Origin: Prevotella fusca JCM 17724
GTDB taxonomy: Bacteria > Bacteroidota > Bacteroidia > Bacteroidales > Bacteroidaceae
Assembly (NCBI RefSeq): GCF_001262015.1
Contig: NZ_CP012074.1
Coordinates: forward strand, 144,501 to 208,500
Length of the DNA stretch: 64,000 nucleotides
Direction of reading: 5' to 3'
Part shown: piece by piece, positions 36,801-44,083 of the stretch
Position numbering within the stretch: position 1 is the stretch's first letter
Layout: the number at the start of each line of letters is the position of its first letter
Notes under the pieces: generated by a model
Databases searched by the model: none
What the model was told of the DNA's origin: nothing
The model's input: only the letters and a program-made list of their open reading frames with translations
Program-made: the position numbers and the translations under genes

Positions 36801-38440
36801 CGCTCAATGTTGGAAGCAAGATAATAGACGTTCTTCATCATCAAGTCCCAGTTTCCCTGCTTAGGGTTGTTGCTGGTGTTCTTCAATGACTTGACAAAGA
36901 GAGCCTCGTTGATATTGGTACGATCACTGGCAAACTCACCCACCTGATAGGTTACGCCACCGTAGGTATATTCGTAAGCAATTGCCAATACCTGATCGGT
37001 CTGCAGTCCACTCTTCAGTGAAATATAACCCAGAGCGTTGTTGACGGTATATTCAGAACTGTTGAGCAGTCGGGCATTTGCCAACTTCTCATAGTCATTA
37101 CCACCCACAAGTCCTGCACCGTCAAGGATACCTGTCACCTGGTCGATGTCACGGGCAGCAGGATAGGTCTGTGTGATGGTACTGTATTCTGTATTGGCAT
37201 TGTTTGTTGGCACTGGTCCATTACCCGTTCCCCACAGGTCGGTACGGCTTATCTTCTTGTTCTCACCGAGGTCGGTCAGTGCTACGATGTTACGTGTGTT
37301 GCTGGTCGTTCCGGTCTTGTTGGTCACCCATACCTCCACACGATTGATGGTCACGCCCGTCTTGAGGTTAGGCAATGATTTCATCGCCACGTCATAGTTG
37401 TCACGGAAGTACTGTGAGAGAAAGAAGTGGTGGTTTTCTTCATAGTCAGCCGCATCAATCTCAAAGGGTGTCAGCTGTTTTCCACCACGTGAGCTTACAC
37501 TCTTGTTAGAGCTCTTTTTCTGCGATAATACCGTCTGCAGCTTCAGTTTTCCGAATTGCATATCCGTACGTATACCGAAGAGAGCTGATGCTCCCTGCAC
37601 GAGAGAGTTATTGGAAGGGAAGGTTACATTACCGCCTTCAACGAGCTTGATAATCTCATCCTCCTTGCCTTCATATCTCAGTTTGAAGTTCTGTGTATCG
37701 AAGTCGAAGGTGGCATCGGTGTTGTAGTTAAGGTTCATATTCACCTTGTCGCCCACTTTGCCATTCACGTTGACATTGATTTTCTCATCAAAGTCCATTG
37801 CAGTCGTCTTACGGTTGCGGATAGGCAGTGACGGGTTGTCAATGTTCTTGAGGTTTGCACCGAACTTCAGTTCTGCCGAACCCTGCGTCTTGATACGCAC
37901 ACCACCCGGTCCGAATATCTTTTCTGCCGGTCCCAGTGAGAAGTGCATATCCGTGAAGTCGAACTTATCCTTGCCTTTCTCCTTCAGTATCTCCTGATTC
38001 TTTGAACGGTAGTAATCGGCAAAGCTACGCTTCTCAGTCCACTTCCGATATTCCTCCGGCGTCATCATGATTGGTGCCATCACGTAGGTCTTACCAATCT
38101 TGTAGCCGATGATATAGCGGTCGAGCGAGTCGTTATACTCCACAGTCTGTCGCATATTCTCTGGGCGGATAAGGTCGGTAGAGTTCTCTCTGAGGTCGTC
38201 GTAGGTGACAGGCGTTGTGCGCTGTACTTTCCAACGAGGGTGTAGCAGTGAATCGGGGATGGTTTCCTCGTCAATCTCCACTTCGATGGGCTTCGCTTTC
38301 TTTATGGTATCTGGCGGAGCGATAGGTCTGACCAGTTTTGCAATCGGTGCAAAACCAAGTGCCGATCGTCCCCAGCTCAACAGTCCGATACTGCCGAGAA
38401 GTGTGATGATAAGGATGGATATGTAATGCTTTCTTTTCAA
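30878..38440 (-). CDS. sprA: SprA, outer-membrane translocon of the type IX secretion system
   Basis: 2520-aa protein, the size of known SprA/Sov proteins, which form the very large outer-membrane beta barrel through which type IX secretion substrates leave the cell. The N-terminus has a signal or anchor segment (about 6-28) and then the SprA N-terminal region (HFSLGPAEKIFGPGGVRIKTQGSAELKFG). Long beta-rich stretches follow to the C-terminus (VSLRLSLTR). About residues 1885-1930 form a highly charged Lys/Glu stretch (EREKKEKEKKEKDKDEEKKK), which is low-complexity and probably periplasmic. ruvA lies upstream on the same strand across a palindrome pair. The presence of sprA implies a type IX system elsewhere in the genome. 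Confidence 0.96.
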   Translation of the reverse strand: MKRKHYISILIITLLGSIGLLSWGRSALGFAPIAKLVRPIAPPDTIKKAKPIEVEIDEETIPDSLLHPRWKVQRTTPVTYDDLRENSTDLIRPENMRQTVEYNDSLDRYIIGYKIGKTYVMAPIMMTPEEYRKWTEKRSFADYYRSKNQEILKEKGKDKFDFTDMHFSLGPAEKIFGPGGVRIKTQGSAELKFGANLKNIDNPSLPIRNRKTTAMDFDEKINVNVNGKVGDKVNMNLNYNTDATFDFDTQNFKLRYEGKEDEIIKLVEGGNVTFPSNNSLVQGASALFGIRTDMQFGKLKLQTVLSQKKSSNKSVSSRGGKQLTPFEIDAADYEENHHFFLSQYFRDNYDVAMKSLPNLKTGVTINRVEVWVTNKTGTTSNTRNIVALTDLGENKKISRTDLWGTGNGPVPTNNANTEYSTITQTYPAARDIDQVTGILDGAGLVGGNDYEKLANARLLNSSEYTVNNALGYISLKSGLQTDQVLAIAYEYTYGGVTYQVGEFASDRTNINEALFVKSLKNTSNNPKQGNWDLMMKNVYYLASNIERDKFRLDVKYQSDTTGVYISYIPEPQVKSQTLIKLLNADRLDNNNNPHSNGYFDYVEGYTISNGRVFFPMAEPFGNGLRKALMDKRVTAAIADKYVFEQLYDSTKTIAKQIAEKDKFVLVGQYRGSAANVISLGAYNVPQGSVVVTAGGVTLNEGSDYSVDYSAGEVTILNQSIIDAGTAINVSLESQSAYQQERKTMIGVNWEYDFSKDFQIGGTFMHLSEQPLTTKVNMGSEPLNNTIWGLNINWKKESQWLTNMLNKIPFLHVTQPSYITFSAEFAQLLAGQSKGTQDNASYLDDFEGAKTTIDVSQPTSWIISSVPSDFPEYSDKTTLRSGFNRSLLAWYYIDPLFTRRSSSLTPGHIKSDLEQLSNHYVREIPVSELFPNRDRNYSGSISTLNILNLAYYPSERGPYNFNPNLDINGHLTNPTGTWGGMMRKLDTNDFQTANIEYIEFWMLDPFIYSNRMPNANQYGGDFYINLGEVSEDVLKDGKKFYESGMPVDGSQSWTTTQWGKIPTQSTITYAFATSKGSRAKQDVGFNGLTDEEEQQFASYQNFLTAARANTNQAVFDSIWADPANDDYHYFRGSDWDAKQASILERYKRINNPQGNSPDNDNNNERYDTSYKTTPDVEDINQDYTLNEYEKYYQYHISIRPQDLVVGQNFIVDKRVASASLRKGGSEPVTWYQFRIPLEEFQKRVGNISDFTSIRFMRMFLTGFEKPIVLRFGTFDLVSGKWRQYQQNLTNSASNTGTMSVSAVSLEENNDKVPVNYVLPPGIRRGQDPNQPQLVEENEQALSMVVNNLGTGESKAVYKNTTLDLRQYKRLQMFIHANAFEQNTTNLTDNQLAVFIRLGSDYKNNYYEYEIPLKLSAPGHYDMYTGQDRRIVWPEENMLDIPLKLLTSVKKQRNQARGAGTASYNRAFSVYDTDRPANKVTVMGNPTLGEVKTMIIGVRNLSSSQKSGEVWVNELRLLEFNNEGGWAARGQLNLQLSDFGTVDINASHSTDGFGGLEQGVNERQQETKTDVSVTTSLELGKFFPDKAKVSAPLYYSVTKSENRPKYNPLDTDMELKDALEGTANRRERDSIESIAITKRLTTNFSLSNVRVGIQTKNHPMPYDPANFSFSYSHSHSHTSGETTVYENEDNWRGALNYNWTPVYKSWEPFKRLIKSRSKWFEILKRFGLNWLPQNVTFNTEMVRNYHELQERDMESTENSLLPLTFSEQFLWNRDFALRWDLTRNLHMNFQSATHAEIEEPYTPINKDLYADRYQAWKDSVWTSIKHFGTPLDYQQNFTLSYQLPLNLLPVFNWVNADANYTASYTWVRGTSLDDGTSLGNTITSNRSLNINSTFNLERLYNHIPFLKKTNERFNRTRPTRPTLTAEQKKAEREKKEKEKKEKDKDEEKKKALPKNQKSFEKEIVINADSAVLVSHGKKTRRLIISAKDERGKVMKIKWRKVGDTQLKIFNRTDSAIRMKLTVTPKEPLDNKGWYKTAQCVARALMMVRSASVSYRNQHAMSLPGFMPTVGDAFGQTRGMGALSPGLDFAFGFIDDDYISKARENNWLLMNDSVATPATTNQTEDLQIRMTLEPFKDFKIDLTASRMQTTSRSIQYMYAGNPTTQSGSFTITTLSLGTAFESQGNANNGYHSATFNRFVQSLDGYRNRVEAQYSNATYPASFGGGHFSPTVGAVNKYSADVMVPAFLNAYTSMSGNGLNIFPALRSLLPNWSIRYSGLSRLPFFEQFFKSVNINHAYRSIFAIGAYQSYSTWQEYMNGLGFIADATTGNPIPSSMYNISQVSINEAFSPLLGIDLTLQNNLTARLEYRQTRVLSLSMTSVQLNEASSKDWVVGIGYRINDFNLFNSGTRRTVKNKKKKTTDSSQQDSNSSRQSNGLNRDLNLRLDMSYRQQASLTRDIASLTSAASSGNTAFKFSFMSDYTLSRLVTASLYYDLQINTPLLSSGSYPTTTHDFGVSLRLSLTR

Positions 38441-38457
38441 GAAGAAGGTTGATTAGA

Positions 38458-38596
38458 TACCTCCCCAAGCTCCTCCGAGGGAGGGGATGTGCTGGAGTCG
38501 GTGGATAGTTATAACCGATGATAAGCCTTAACAGACAGCAAAGTGTAGTTATAGGCGGTAATCACGCCCCTCCCTTCGGGGGAAGGGAAGGAGCCG
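38458..38596. repeat. Diverged inverted pair of C-rich palindromes between sprA and ruvA
   Basis: CCTCCCCAAGCTCCTCCGAG with GGAGGGG at 38460-38486 is matched in inverted orientation by GCCCCTCCCTTCGGGGGAAG with GGAAGGAGCC at 38566-38595. This is a looser version of the pairs at 39323, 54067 and 55638. Nothing else is visible between them. Confidence 0.55.
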
Positions 38597-38602
38597 GTTG
38601 TT

Positions 38603-39220
38603 TTACTTAATCATCTTCAATGCCAACTTCACAACCTGCTCCACAGGAAGGTCTGGCTGTTCCGTGAGAATACTCACGACAACCTTAGCAGATGGTGCAG
38701 GAGAGAAGCCAAGCATCGTCAGTGCGCTGACTGCTTCATCCTTAATAGCAGTGTTGACAGCCGGCGTGTTAGGCTGACTGCTGACGTGCAGTTCATCTGC
38801 AATACTACTCTGCATAATCTTGTCCTTGAGGTCTACGATGATGCGCTGTGCCGTACGGAGTCCGATACCCTTCACCGTCTTCAGCATTTTCTCGTCACCG
38901 TTGGCAATGACATTGCAGAGTTCTGCTGGTGTCAGCGATGAGAGAATCATACGTGCAGTGTTCGCACCTACCCCCGAAACGGTAATCAACAGCCGATAGA
39001 GCGAGCGTTCCTGCTTGTTGGCAAAGCCATAGAGCGTATAGTTATCGTCACGTCCACCCGTCATAATCGCCTCGTGCACATAGAGTTTCACTTGTGTCTT
39101 ACCCTGTATGGCACTATAAGTGTTGAGCGAAATGTTCAGCGCATACCCCACACCGTGTGCTTCGACAACAGCCAATGCAGGTGTCAGGTCAGCCAGTTCG
39201 CCCCTGATGTATTCTATCAT
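38603..39220 (-). CDS. ruvA: Holliday junction helicase subunit RuvA
   Basis: Tetrameric protein that binds Holliday junctions and positions the RuvB motor. At 205 aa it is normal. The N-terminal OB fold ([31 protein letters not shown]), tandem helix-hairpin-helix motifs ([35 protein letters not shown]) and the small C-terminal RuvB-binding domain ([13 protein letters not shown]) are all present. ruvB and ruvC are not adjacent. sprA follows on the same strand after 162 nt. Confidence 0.97.
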   Translation of the reverse strand: MIEYIRGELADLTPALAVVEAHGVGYALNISLNTYSAIQGKTQVKLYVHEAIMTGGRDDNYTLYGFANKQERSLYRLLITVSGVGANTARMILSSLTPAELCNVIANGDEKMLKTVKGIGLRTAQRIIVDLKDKIMQSSIADELHVSSQPNTPAVNTAIKDEAVSALTMLGFSPAPSAKVVVSILTEQPDLPVEQVVKLALKMIK

Positions 39221-39322
39221 AATCTAATAAAAATAATCCTTGCCGTGGCAAGGCGTTTTGTATATACAAGATTAATAACGTAACAGAATCCGAGATTATT
39301 GTATTATAAGGTATAAAAAACA

Positions 39323-39360
39323 GCCTCACCCCCAACCCCTCTCCAAAAGGAGAGGGGAGT
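39323..39360. repeat. 38-nt C-rich palindrome, left copy (ruvA-ddh)
   Basis: Starts GCCTCACCCCCAACCCC; a stem CCCCTCTCC-AAAA-GGAGAGGGG and AGT follow. The inverted partner at 39564-39601 differs at one of 38 positions. Confidence 0.9.
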
Positions 39361-39563
39361 AAAATGTACTATATGTTTGTTGATTGCTTGCGAGGGAGGT
39401 GTTTGCCAAGGTGCTTAATATATTTGTAATAAACTAAGAATAAAGTGAATTGTACGAATGTAAAAGACAAGAAGGTGTTAAATACGTAAATAGCAGGGAA
39501 CAAACCTGTTAACTCGTAAATTTGCCCATTTGTAAGCTGATTACAAGGGGTATCTTAGTGTTT

Positions 39564-39601
39564 ACTCCCCTCTCCTTTCGGAGAGGGGTTGGGGGTGAGG
39601 C
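39564..39601. repeat. 38-nt C-rich palindrome, right copy (ruvA-ddh)
   Basis: Inverted partner of 39323-39360, ending GGTTGGGGGTGAGGC. It lies about 60 nt before the ddh -7 box. Confidence 0.9.
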
Positions 39602-39658
39602 TGCTACATAATTATGTTAAAATACTCCCCCAATCGATACTTTCTTTAAAGAAAACGT

Positions 39659-39666
39659 TACTTTTG
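39659..39666 (+). promoter_or_regulatory. -7 box (TACTTTTG) of ddh
   Basis: Matches TAnnTTTG, 41 nt before the ATG; -33 box weak. Confidence 0.55.
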
Positions 39667-39707
39667 CAGCAGATAACGAGTACTAAACGATATAAAGTTA
39701 AAGTTAT

Positions 39708-40607
39708 ATGAAGAAGATTAGAGCAGCTGTTGTGGGCTATGGTAACATTGGTGTTTACAGTGTTCATGCACTTGAAGCAGCAAAGGATTTTGAGATTGCA
39801 GGTATCGTTCGCCGTCAGGGTGACAAGGATAAACCATTGGAACTGACCCCATACGAGGTTGTTGATGATATAACAAAGCTGAAGGATGTTGATGTGGCTA
39901 TCCTCTCTGCACCTACTCGCAGCTGCCCAGAGTATGCTGAGAAGATTACAGCCTTGGGTATCAATACCGTAGACTCTTTCGATATTCACGGTTCAATTCT
40001 TGACTATCGCACCAAGCAGATGGAGAACAACAAGCGCACAAACACCGTCAGTGTCATTGCTGCCGGTTGGGACCCGGGTTCAGACTCTGTGGTACGTATC
40101 CTGTTGGAGAGCCTTGCACCAGAGGGACTTTCTTATACCAACTTCGGTCCGGGTCGCTCCATGGGTCACTCTGTTGTGGCACGCAGCAAGAAAGGCGTTA
40201 AGGAAGCATTGTCAATGACGATTCCTCTCGGTGAGGGAATCCACCGCCGTATGGTTTATGTTGAACTGGAAGAGGGTGCAAACCTTGAGGAAGTAACCAA
40301 GGAGCTCAAGGCTGACGATTACTTTGCACATGACGAGCTTCACGTGTTTGCCGTACCAAGCGTAGCTGCCTTGAATGATGTCGGTCATGGTGTCCACATG
40401 ACGCGTAAGGGTGTGAGCGGTAAGACGCATAACCAGCGTTTCTCTTTCGACATGAGTATCAATAACCCTGCCCTCACCGCACAGGTACTTGTCAACGTGG
40501 CACGTGCCAGCATGCGCCTTGCTCCGGGCTGCTACACAATGCCTGAGATTCCAGTCATTGATATGCTGCCGGGTAGTCGCGAGGATATTATTGCGACTTT
40601 GGTTTAA
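39708..40607 (+). CDS. ddh: meso-Diaminopimelate D-dehydrogenase
   Basis: NADPH enzyme that makes meso-diaminopimelate in one step from tetrahydrodipicolinate, for lysine and peptidoglycan. It is common in Prevotella and relatives. 299 aa. N-terminal Rossmann fold with VVGYGNIGVYSVHALE, then SAPTRSCPEYAEK, and the substrate-domain segments AAGWDPGSDSVVR and GPGRSMGHSV. Monocistronic: its own -7 box upstream and a strong terminator downstream. Confidence 0.96.
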   Translation: MKKIRAAVVGYGNIGVYSVHALEAAKDFEIAGIVRRQGDKDKPLELTPYEVVDDITKLKDVDVAILSAPTRSCPEYAEKITALGINTVDSFDIHGSILDYRTKQMENNKRTNTVSVIAAGWDPGSDSVVRILLESLAPEGLSYTNFGPGRSMGHSVVARSKKGVKEALSMTIPLGEGIHRRMVYVELEEGANLEEVTKELKADDYFAHDELHVFAVPSVAALNDVGHGVHMTRKGVSGKTHNQRFSFDMSINNPALTAQVLVNVARASMRLAPGCYTMPEIPVIDMLPGSREDIIATLV

Positions 40608-40620
40608 GGCTATTTGGCTT

Positions 40621-40647
40621 ATTAGCCTTATTAGCCCAATTAGGCTA
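40621..40647. repeat. Three 9-nt units (ATTAGCCNA family)
   Basis: ATTAGCCTT, ATTAGCCCA, ATTAGGCTA in tandem just after the ddh stop. The same nonamer forms a longer run at 42496-42549. Confidence 0.75.
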
Positions 40648-40662
40648 ATAACCTTCCCCTTA

Positions 40663-40700
40663 ATAATGGCAACCACCCGCTGGTTGCCATTATCTTTTTG
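40663..40700 (+). terminator. Terminator of ddh
   Basis: ATAATGGCAACCA (40663-40675) pairs perfectly with TGGTTGCCATTAT (40681-40693), loop CCCGC, then CTTTTTG. Confidence 0.9.
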
Positions 40701-40709
40701 TGTAATATA

Positions 40710-40741
40710 TTGATGTGCAAAGGCTTTTTTTTGTACTTTTG
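40710..40741 (+). promoter_or_regulatory. Promoter of the PH-like gene and dacB
   Basis: TTG (40710-40712), 21-nt spacer, TACTTTTG (40734-40741). The ATG is at 40750, only 8 nt beyond the -7 box, so the message would be almost leaderless. Confidence 0.65.
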
Positions 40742-40749
40742 CAGTTAAT

Positions 40750-41157
40750 ATGAGAACTTTCCAGCATAAAGTAACGATAAACGACATGGGTGCCATTACG
40801 ATTTTCGGTCTTGGTGCCTTCTTCTGTCTGTGGAATCGTACCAACAGTCTGATGGTGATTCTCGGCTGTCTGCTTATCATTGTGACTATCAGAGCCGTAG
40901 ACCGTGCCATCCATACAAGCTATGTGTTGACTGATGACAGTGCTCTGCAGATAAAGACAGGACGGATAGGACTGACGAAACACATCCTTCTCAGTGAGGT
41001 GAAATCGGTTGAGAAGCGTCCGTTTGCTTTTCATCTGGGACACTATGCACTGATAGAGATGATGAACGGCAGCGTTGTCAGCGTACAACCCGATAATGTA
41101 GACAGTTTCCTGTCAGCACTGAAGAAACGAATAGAAAAGAAAGATAACGAGGTATGA
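40750..41157 (+). CDS. Small membrane protein with PH-like domain
   Basis: 135-aa protein. Two hydrophobic segments close together (MGAITIFGLGAFFCLW and SLMVILGCLLIIVTI, about 13-48) form a hairpin in the inner membrane. The cytoplasmic C-terminal part (about 58-130) reads SYVLTDDSALQIKTGRIGLTKHILLSEVKSVEKRP, like bacterial PH domains (bPH_2, YdbT-type). Its last codons overlap the dacB start by 4 nt (ATGA at 41154), so the two are translationally coupled. The biological role is unknown; linkage to a peptidoglycan enzyme suggests an envelope function. Confidence 0.8.
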   Translation: MRTFQHKVTINDMGAITIFGLGAFFCLWNRTNSLMVILGCLLIIVTIRAVDRAIHTSYVLTDDSALQIKTGRIGLTKHILLSEVKSVEKRPFAFHLGHYALIEMMNGSVVSVQPDNVDSFLSALKKRIEKKDNEV

Positions 41158-42482
41158 GATTAAAATACTTATCGGCACTGGTCTTAGGTGTCGTATTGAG
41201 TCTGCCTGTACAGGCACAGGTTTATTTAGACAGTACGGAAGTTGCGGACGTTCTGAACCCGAAAGGCATTACTGTTGTTCGGCAAAGGGTAGCCAATGTG
41301 CCCAATGTGGTCAGCGAGGAAGAGGAAGACACAGATAGTATTATTCCTGCTTTCACCACTGACAGCCGTCTTAGCTGGAAGGAGAATGTCACTGCCCGAC
41401 TGGATGGAATCCTTCGGAGCTCACTTCTGGAGACGGTGCAGACAAGTGTAATGGTGTGGGACTTGACGGATGACGTGCCGGTTTATCAGTTCCGTGAGCG
41501 TCTTCACCTGCGTCCTGCGTCTACGATGAAGTGCCTCACTGCCATCGCTGCCTTGGATAAACTCGGTGCTGACTATGACTTCAAGACACGCATCTACTAT
41601 ACGGGTGAGATAGATGATTCCACACAGGTGCTGCGTGGCGACCTCTATTGCGTGGGCGGTATGGACCCGATGTTCTCCTCTTCGGATATGACTGAGATTG
41701 CCCGTGCTGTCCGTGACCAGGGTATCAAGACGATAGAAGGGAATATCTATGCCGACCTCTCCTTCAAGGATCGTGACCGACTGGGCGAGGGCTGGTGCTG
41801 GGATGACAAGAATCCTACGCTCTCCCCCTTGCTTGTTGATGGCAAGGACGATTTCACCTATCGTTTCTCTCGTAGGTTAGAGGAAATGGGTGTGTTGGTC
41901 AATGGCTTTACTGACGAACGTCAGATGCCAGCTGATGCACGCTTGCTTACAACGCGGACACATTCTATCCGACAGGTGCTCCACCGTATGATGAAAGTGA
42001 GCGACAATCTTTATGCCGAGTCTATGTTCTATCAGTTGGCTGCCAGTGGTGGCATACGGTGGGCAGGTGCAAAGGCTGGACGCCAGTATGAGAATGCGCT
42101 CTTCAACCGTATCGGACTGGATTCCCGCAACTATTATGTTGCTGACGGTTCTGGTTTGTCCTTATACAACTATGTGAGTGCCGAGCTTGAAGCCAAGCTG
42201 TTGCGTTATGCCTATCAGCATTCAGACATCTATGATGCCTACCTTGAGGCGCAGCCGATAGCCGGGGTGGATGGAACTCTGAAGAGCAGGATGCGTGGAA
42301 CGGCTGCAGTCGGCAATGTCCGGGCGAAGACGGGTACGGTGAAGGGTGTCAGTTCGCTGGCTGGTTACCTCACTGCTTCCAACGGACATCGTCTCTGTTT
42401 CGCTATTATTAACAATGGAGGACTCACCAACGGACCGATGCGCAATCTGCAGAACAAGATCTGCGTGGCGTTGTGCCAGTAG
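41154..42482 (+). CDS. dacB: D-alanyl-D-alanine carboxypeptidase/endopeptidase (PBP4 type)
   Basis: Periplasmic penicillin-binding protein of peptidase family S13 that trims or cleaves peptidoglycan crosslinks. 442 aa with an N-terminal signal peptide (LSALVLGVVLSLPVQAQ). All three catalytic motifs are present: S123-TM-K126 (RPASTMKCLTAI), S283-D-N285 (VSDNLYAES) and K392-T-G (KTGTVKG). The large inserted domain between the first two motifs, typical of S13, is present but on the short side. It is coupled to the upstream PH-like gene. Confidence 0.95.
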   Translation: MRLKYLSALVLGVVLSLPVQAQVYLDSTEVADVLNPKGITVVRQRVANVPNVVSEEEEDTDSIIPAFTTDSRLSWKENVTARLDGILRSSLLETVQTSVMVWDLTDDVPVYQFRERLHLRPASTMKCLTAIAALDKLGADYDFKTRIYYTGEIDDSTQVLRGDLYCVGGMDPMFSSSDMTEIARAVRDQGIKTIEGNIYADLSFKDRDRLGEGWCWDDKNPTLSPLLVDGKDDFTYRFSRRLEEMGVLVNGFTDERQMPADARLLTTRTHSIRQVLHRMMKVSDNLYAESMFYQLAASGGIRWAGAKAGRQYENALFNRIGLDSRNYYVADGSGLSLYNYVSAELEAKLLRYAYQHSDIYDAYLEAQPIAGVDGTLKSRMRGTAAVGNVRAKTGTVKGVSSLAGYLTASNGHRLCFAIINNGGLTNGPMRNLQNKICVALCQ

Positions 42483-42495
42483 TTAATGGGGGCTT

Positions 42496-42549
42496 ATTAG
42501 CCCAATTAGCCCAATTAGCCTAATTAGCCCAATAAGCCTGATAGCCCTA
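42496..42549. repeat. Six tandem 9-nt units (ATTAGCCCA family)
   Basis: ATTAGCCCA twice, ATTAGCCTA, ATTAGCCCA, then the diverged ATAAGCCTG and ATAGCCCTA. It fills the gap between dacB and mscS and ends 14 nt before the mscS ATG. The same nonamer occurs after ddh (40621-40647). Confidence 0.85.
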
Positions 42550-42563
42550 ACAAAACAAAACTT

Positions 42564-43769
42564 ATGTTACCAAAGATAACCAATAACCTTCTCAATGATG
42601 TCCTCGAAGAGATAAGAATATTTGTTGAGGACATCATCGAATCGATAGGTGTACACGGCAGTGCCGTGCCCCTGCTGCGCCATGTCCTGTTGGCTGTAGT
42701 GGCAGTCCTGCTGGCTTTCATCGCCGAACGCATCTGCAAGTATGTGTTTGTACCTCTCATACTGCGTCTGGTGAAGCGTACGCAGGCGAAGTGGGATGAG
42801 ATAATCTTTGACCAGCGGGTGCTGCGCACAGCCTGCCACATCGTCCCCGCCTTGGTAATATGGCTGCTGATGCCCCTTGTCTTCTATCAGTTTCCGATTG
42901 TGCAGGAGGTGTTGACACGGCTGACTGCCGTCTATCTCACTGTGGTAACGACACGTCTGGTAGTCGGCATCATTGACCGTCTGCGTTATCTCAACACAAA
43001 ACCCGGCAACTCAATGAGCCTTTATCTCAAGTCATTCTGTGGTGTTCTGAAAATTCTTGCCATCTTCATTGCCGTGATAGTAGTGGTCGGAATCCTCATC
43101 AATCGCAGTCCGGTGACACTGCTGGCAGGGCTCGGAGCCACGTCGGCTATCCTTATGCTGGTGTTCAAGGACACCATTGACGGCCTTGTTGCAGGTGTCC
43201 GACTGACCAGTAACGAGATGATACATATCGGCGACCGTATCACAATGCCGGGTGGTTTCGTGGATGGTACGGTCATTGACATCACCCTGACGACCGTAAA
43301 GGTGCGCCAGTCCGACAATACCATCACCACCGTACCGCCCCTGACGCTGGTCAGCGGAATGTTCCAGAACTGGAAGGGAGTGCAGGATGTAGAGGGGCAG
43401 AGGGTCAAGAAGATGATTTACTTTGATGTGCGCAGCATCCGTGTGGCGGACGATGAACTCAAACAACGGCTTGTTGAAAAGGGACTTGCAAAGACTGAAG
43501 ACCTGCAAGGGGAGGTTGTCACCACAGCACTGTTCCGTCATTACATGGAGCATTACCTTGCCAAGCGTGAGGATGTCAACGAGAAGATGCCGCTTCTTGT
43601 CCGCCAGCTTGAGGCAACACAGGCAGGTGTACCTATAGAGCTTTATTTCTTCCTGCGTGAGAAAGACTGGATTCCTTATGAGCACGCAATGGCTGACATC
43701 CTTGAACACGTCTATGCCTATGCCAATGAGTTCGGACTGAAAGTCTATGCGCAGAATCCTACGCAATAA
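42564..43769 (+). CDS. MscS-family mechanosensitive ion channel
   Basis: Inner-membrane channel that opens under membrane tension to release solutes on osmotic downshock. 401 aa with about five hydrophobic segments. The last is the glycine/alanine-rich pore helix (LLAGLGATSAILMLVFKDTIDGLVAG, about 184-209), followed by the MscS beta domain (DGTVIDITLTTVKVRQSDNTITTVPP) and a mixed cytoplasmic domain. The additional N-terminal helices and size suggest the YbdG/MscM-like branch rather than minimal MscS. The 9-nt repeat run stands directly upstream. Confidence 0.93.
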   Translation: MLPKITNNLLNDVLEEIRIFVEDIIESIGVHGSAVPLLRHVLLAVVAVLLAFIAERICKYVFVPLILRLVKRTQAKWDEIIFDQRVLRTACHIVPALVIWLLMPLVFYQFPIVQEVLTRLTAVYLTVVTTRLVVGIIDRLRYLNTKPGNSMSLYLKSFCGVLKILAIFIAVIVVVGILINRSPVTLLAGLGATSAILMLVFKDTIDGLVAGVRLTSNEMIHIGDRITMPGGFVDGTVIDITLTTVKVRQSDNTITTVPPLTLVSGMFQNWKGVQDVEGQRVKKMIYFDVRSIRVADDELKQRLVEKGLAKTEDLQGEVVTTALFRHYMEHYLAKREDVNEKMPLLVRQLEATQAGVPIELYFFLREKDWIPYEHAMADILEHVYAYANEFGLKVYAQNPTQ

Positions 43770-44083
43770 AAGGCATGGTGTTGTTGCCCAGCACACGTGG
43801 TGTGGAGGGCAAGCACGCATGGTGCGCATGCTTAGCACCACGTAAAAAGTAGCTGTAACCGACCCAGCCTGGTGTTGGAGAGAGTGGTATCGGACTGCAA
43901 TGTCTGTCTTTACAGCTTGATGCAGCTCGCCATGCCTTCGTTACAAAGACTAACAGCCGCCCTGATGTTCAAACGAAATCTGTTAAAAGGTTCTGATGAA
44001 CCGTTTGGAAAATAATTCGTACTTTTGTAGTCGCCTTGTTCCGATGAGGACGGGCAATACCTATAATCCGTAAACTGATAACG
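43770..44083. other. Intergenic region between mscS and the hsdM fragment
   Basis: Holds an inverted repeat (43796-43844) and a lone -7-like TACTTTTG (44020-44027) without a proper -33 box. Nothing else recognised. Confidence 0.55.
43796..43844. terminator. Inverted repeat, possible mscS terminator
   Basis: ACGTGGTG (43796-43803) pairs with CACCACGT (43837-43844) around an inner GCATG/CATGC stem; AAAAAG follows, so the T-run is on the minus strand only. Confidence 0.4.

Larger units (their letters stand above)
39221..39707. other. Intergenic region between ruvA and ddh with an inverted palindrome pair
   Basis: Divergent gene pair. It holds inverted 38-nt C-rich palindromes at 39323-39360 and 39564-39601 around about 200 nt with no gene, then the ddh -7 box. 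Confidence 0.75.
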
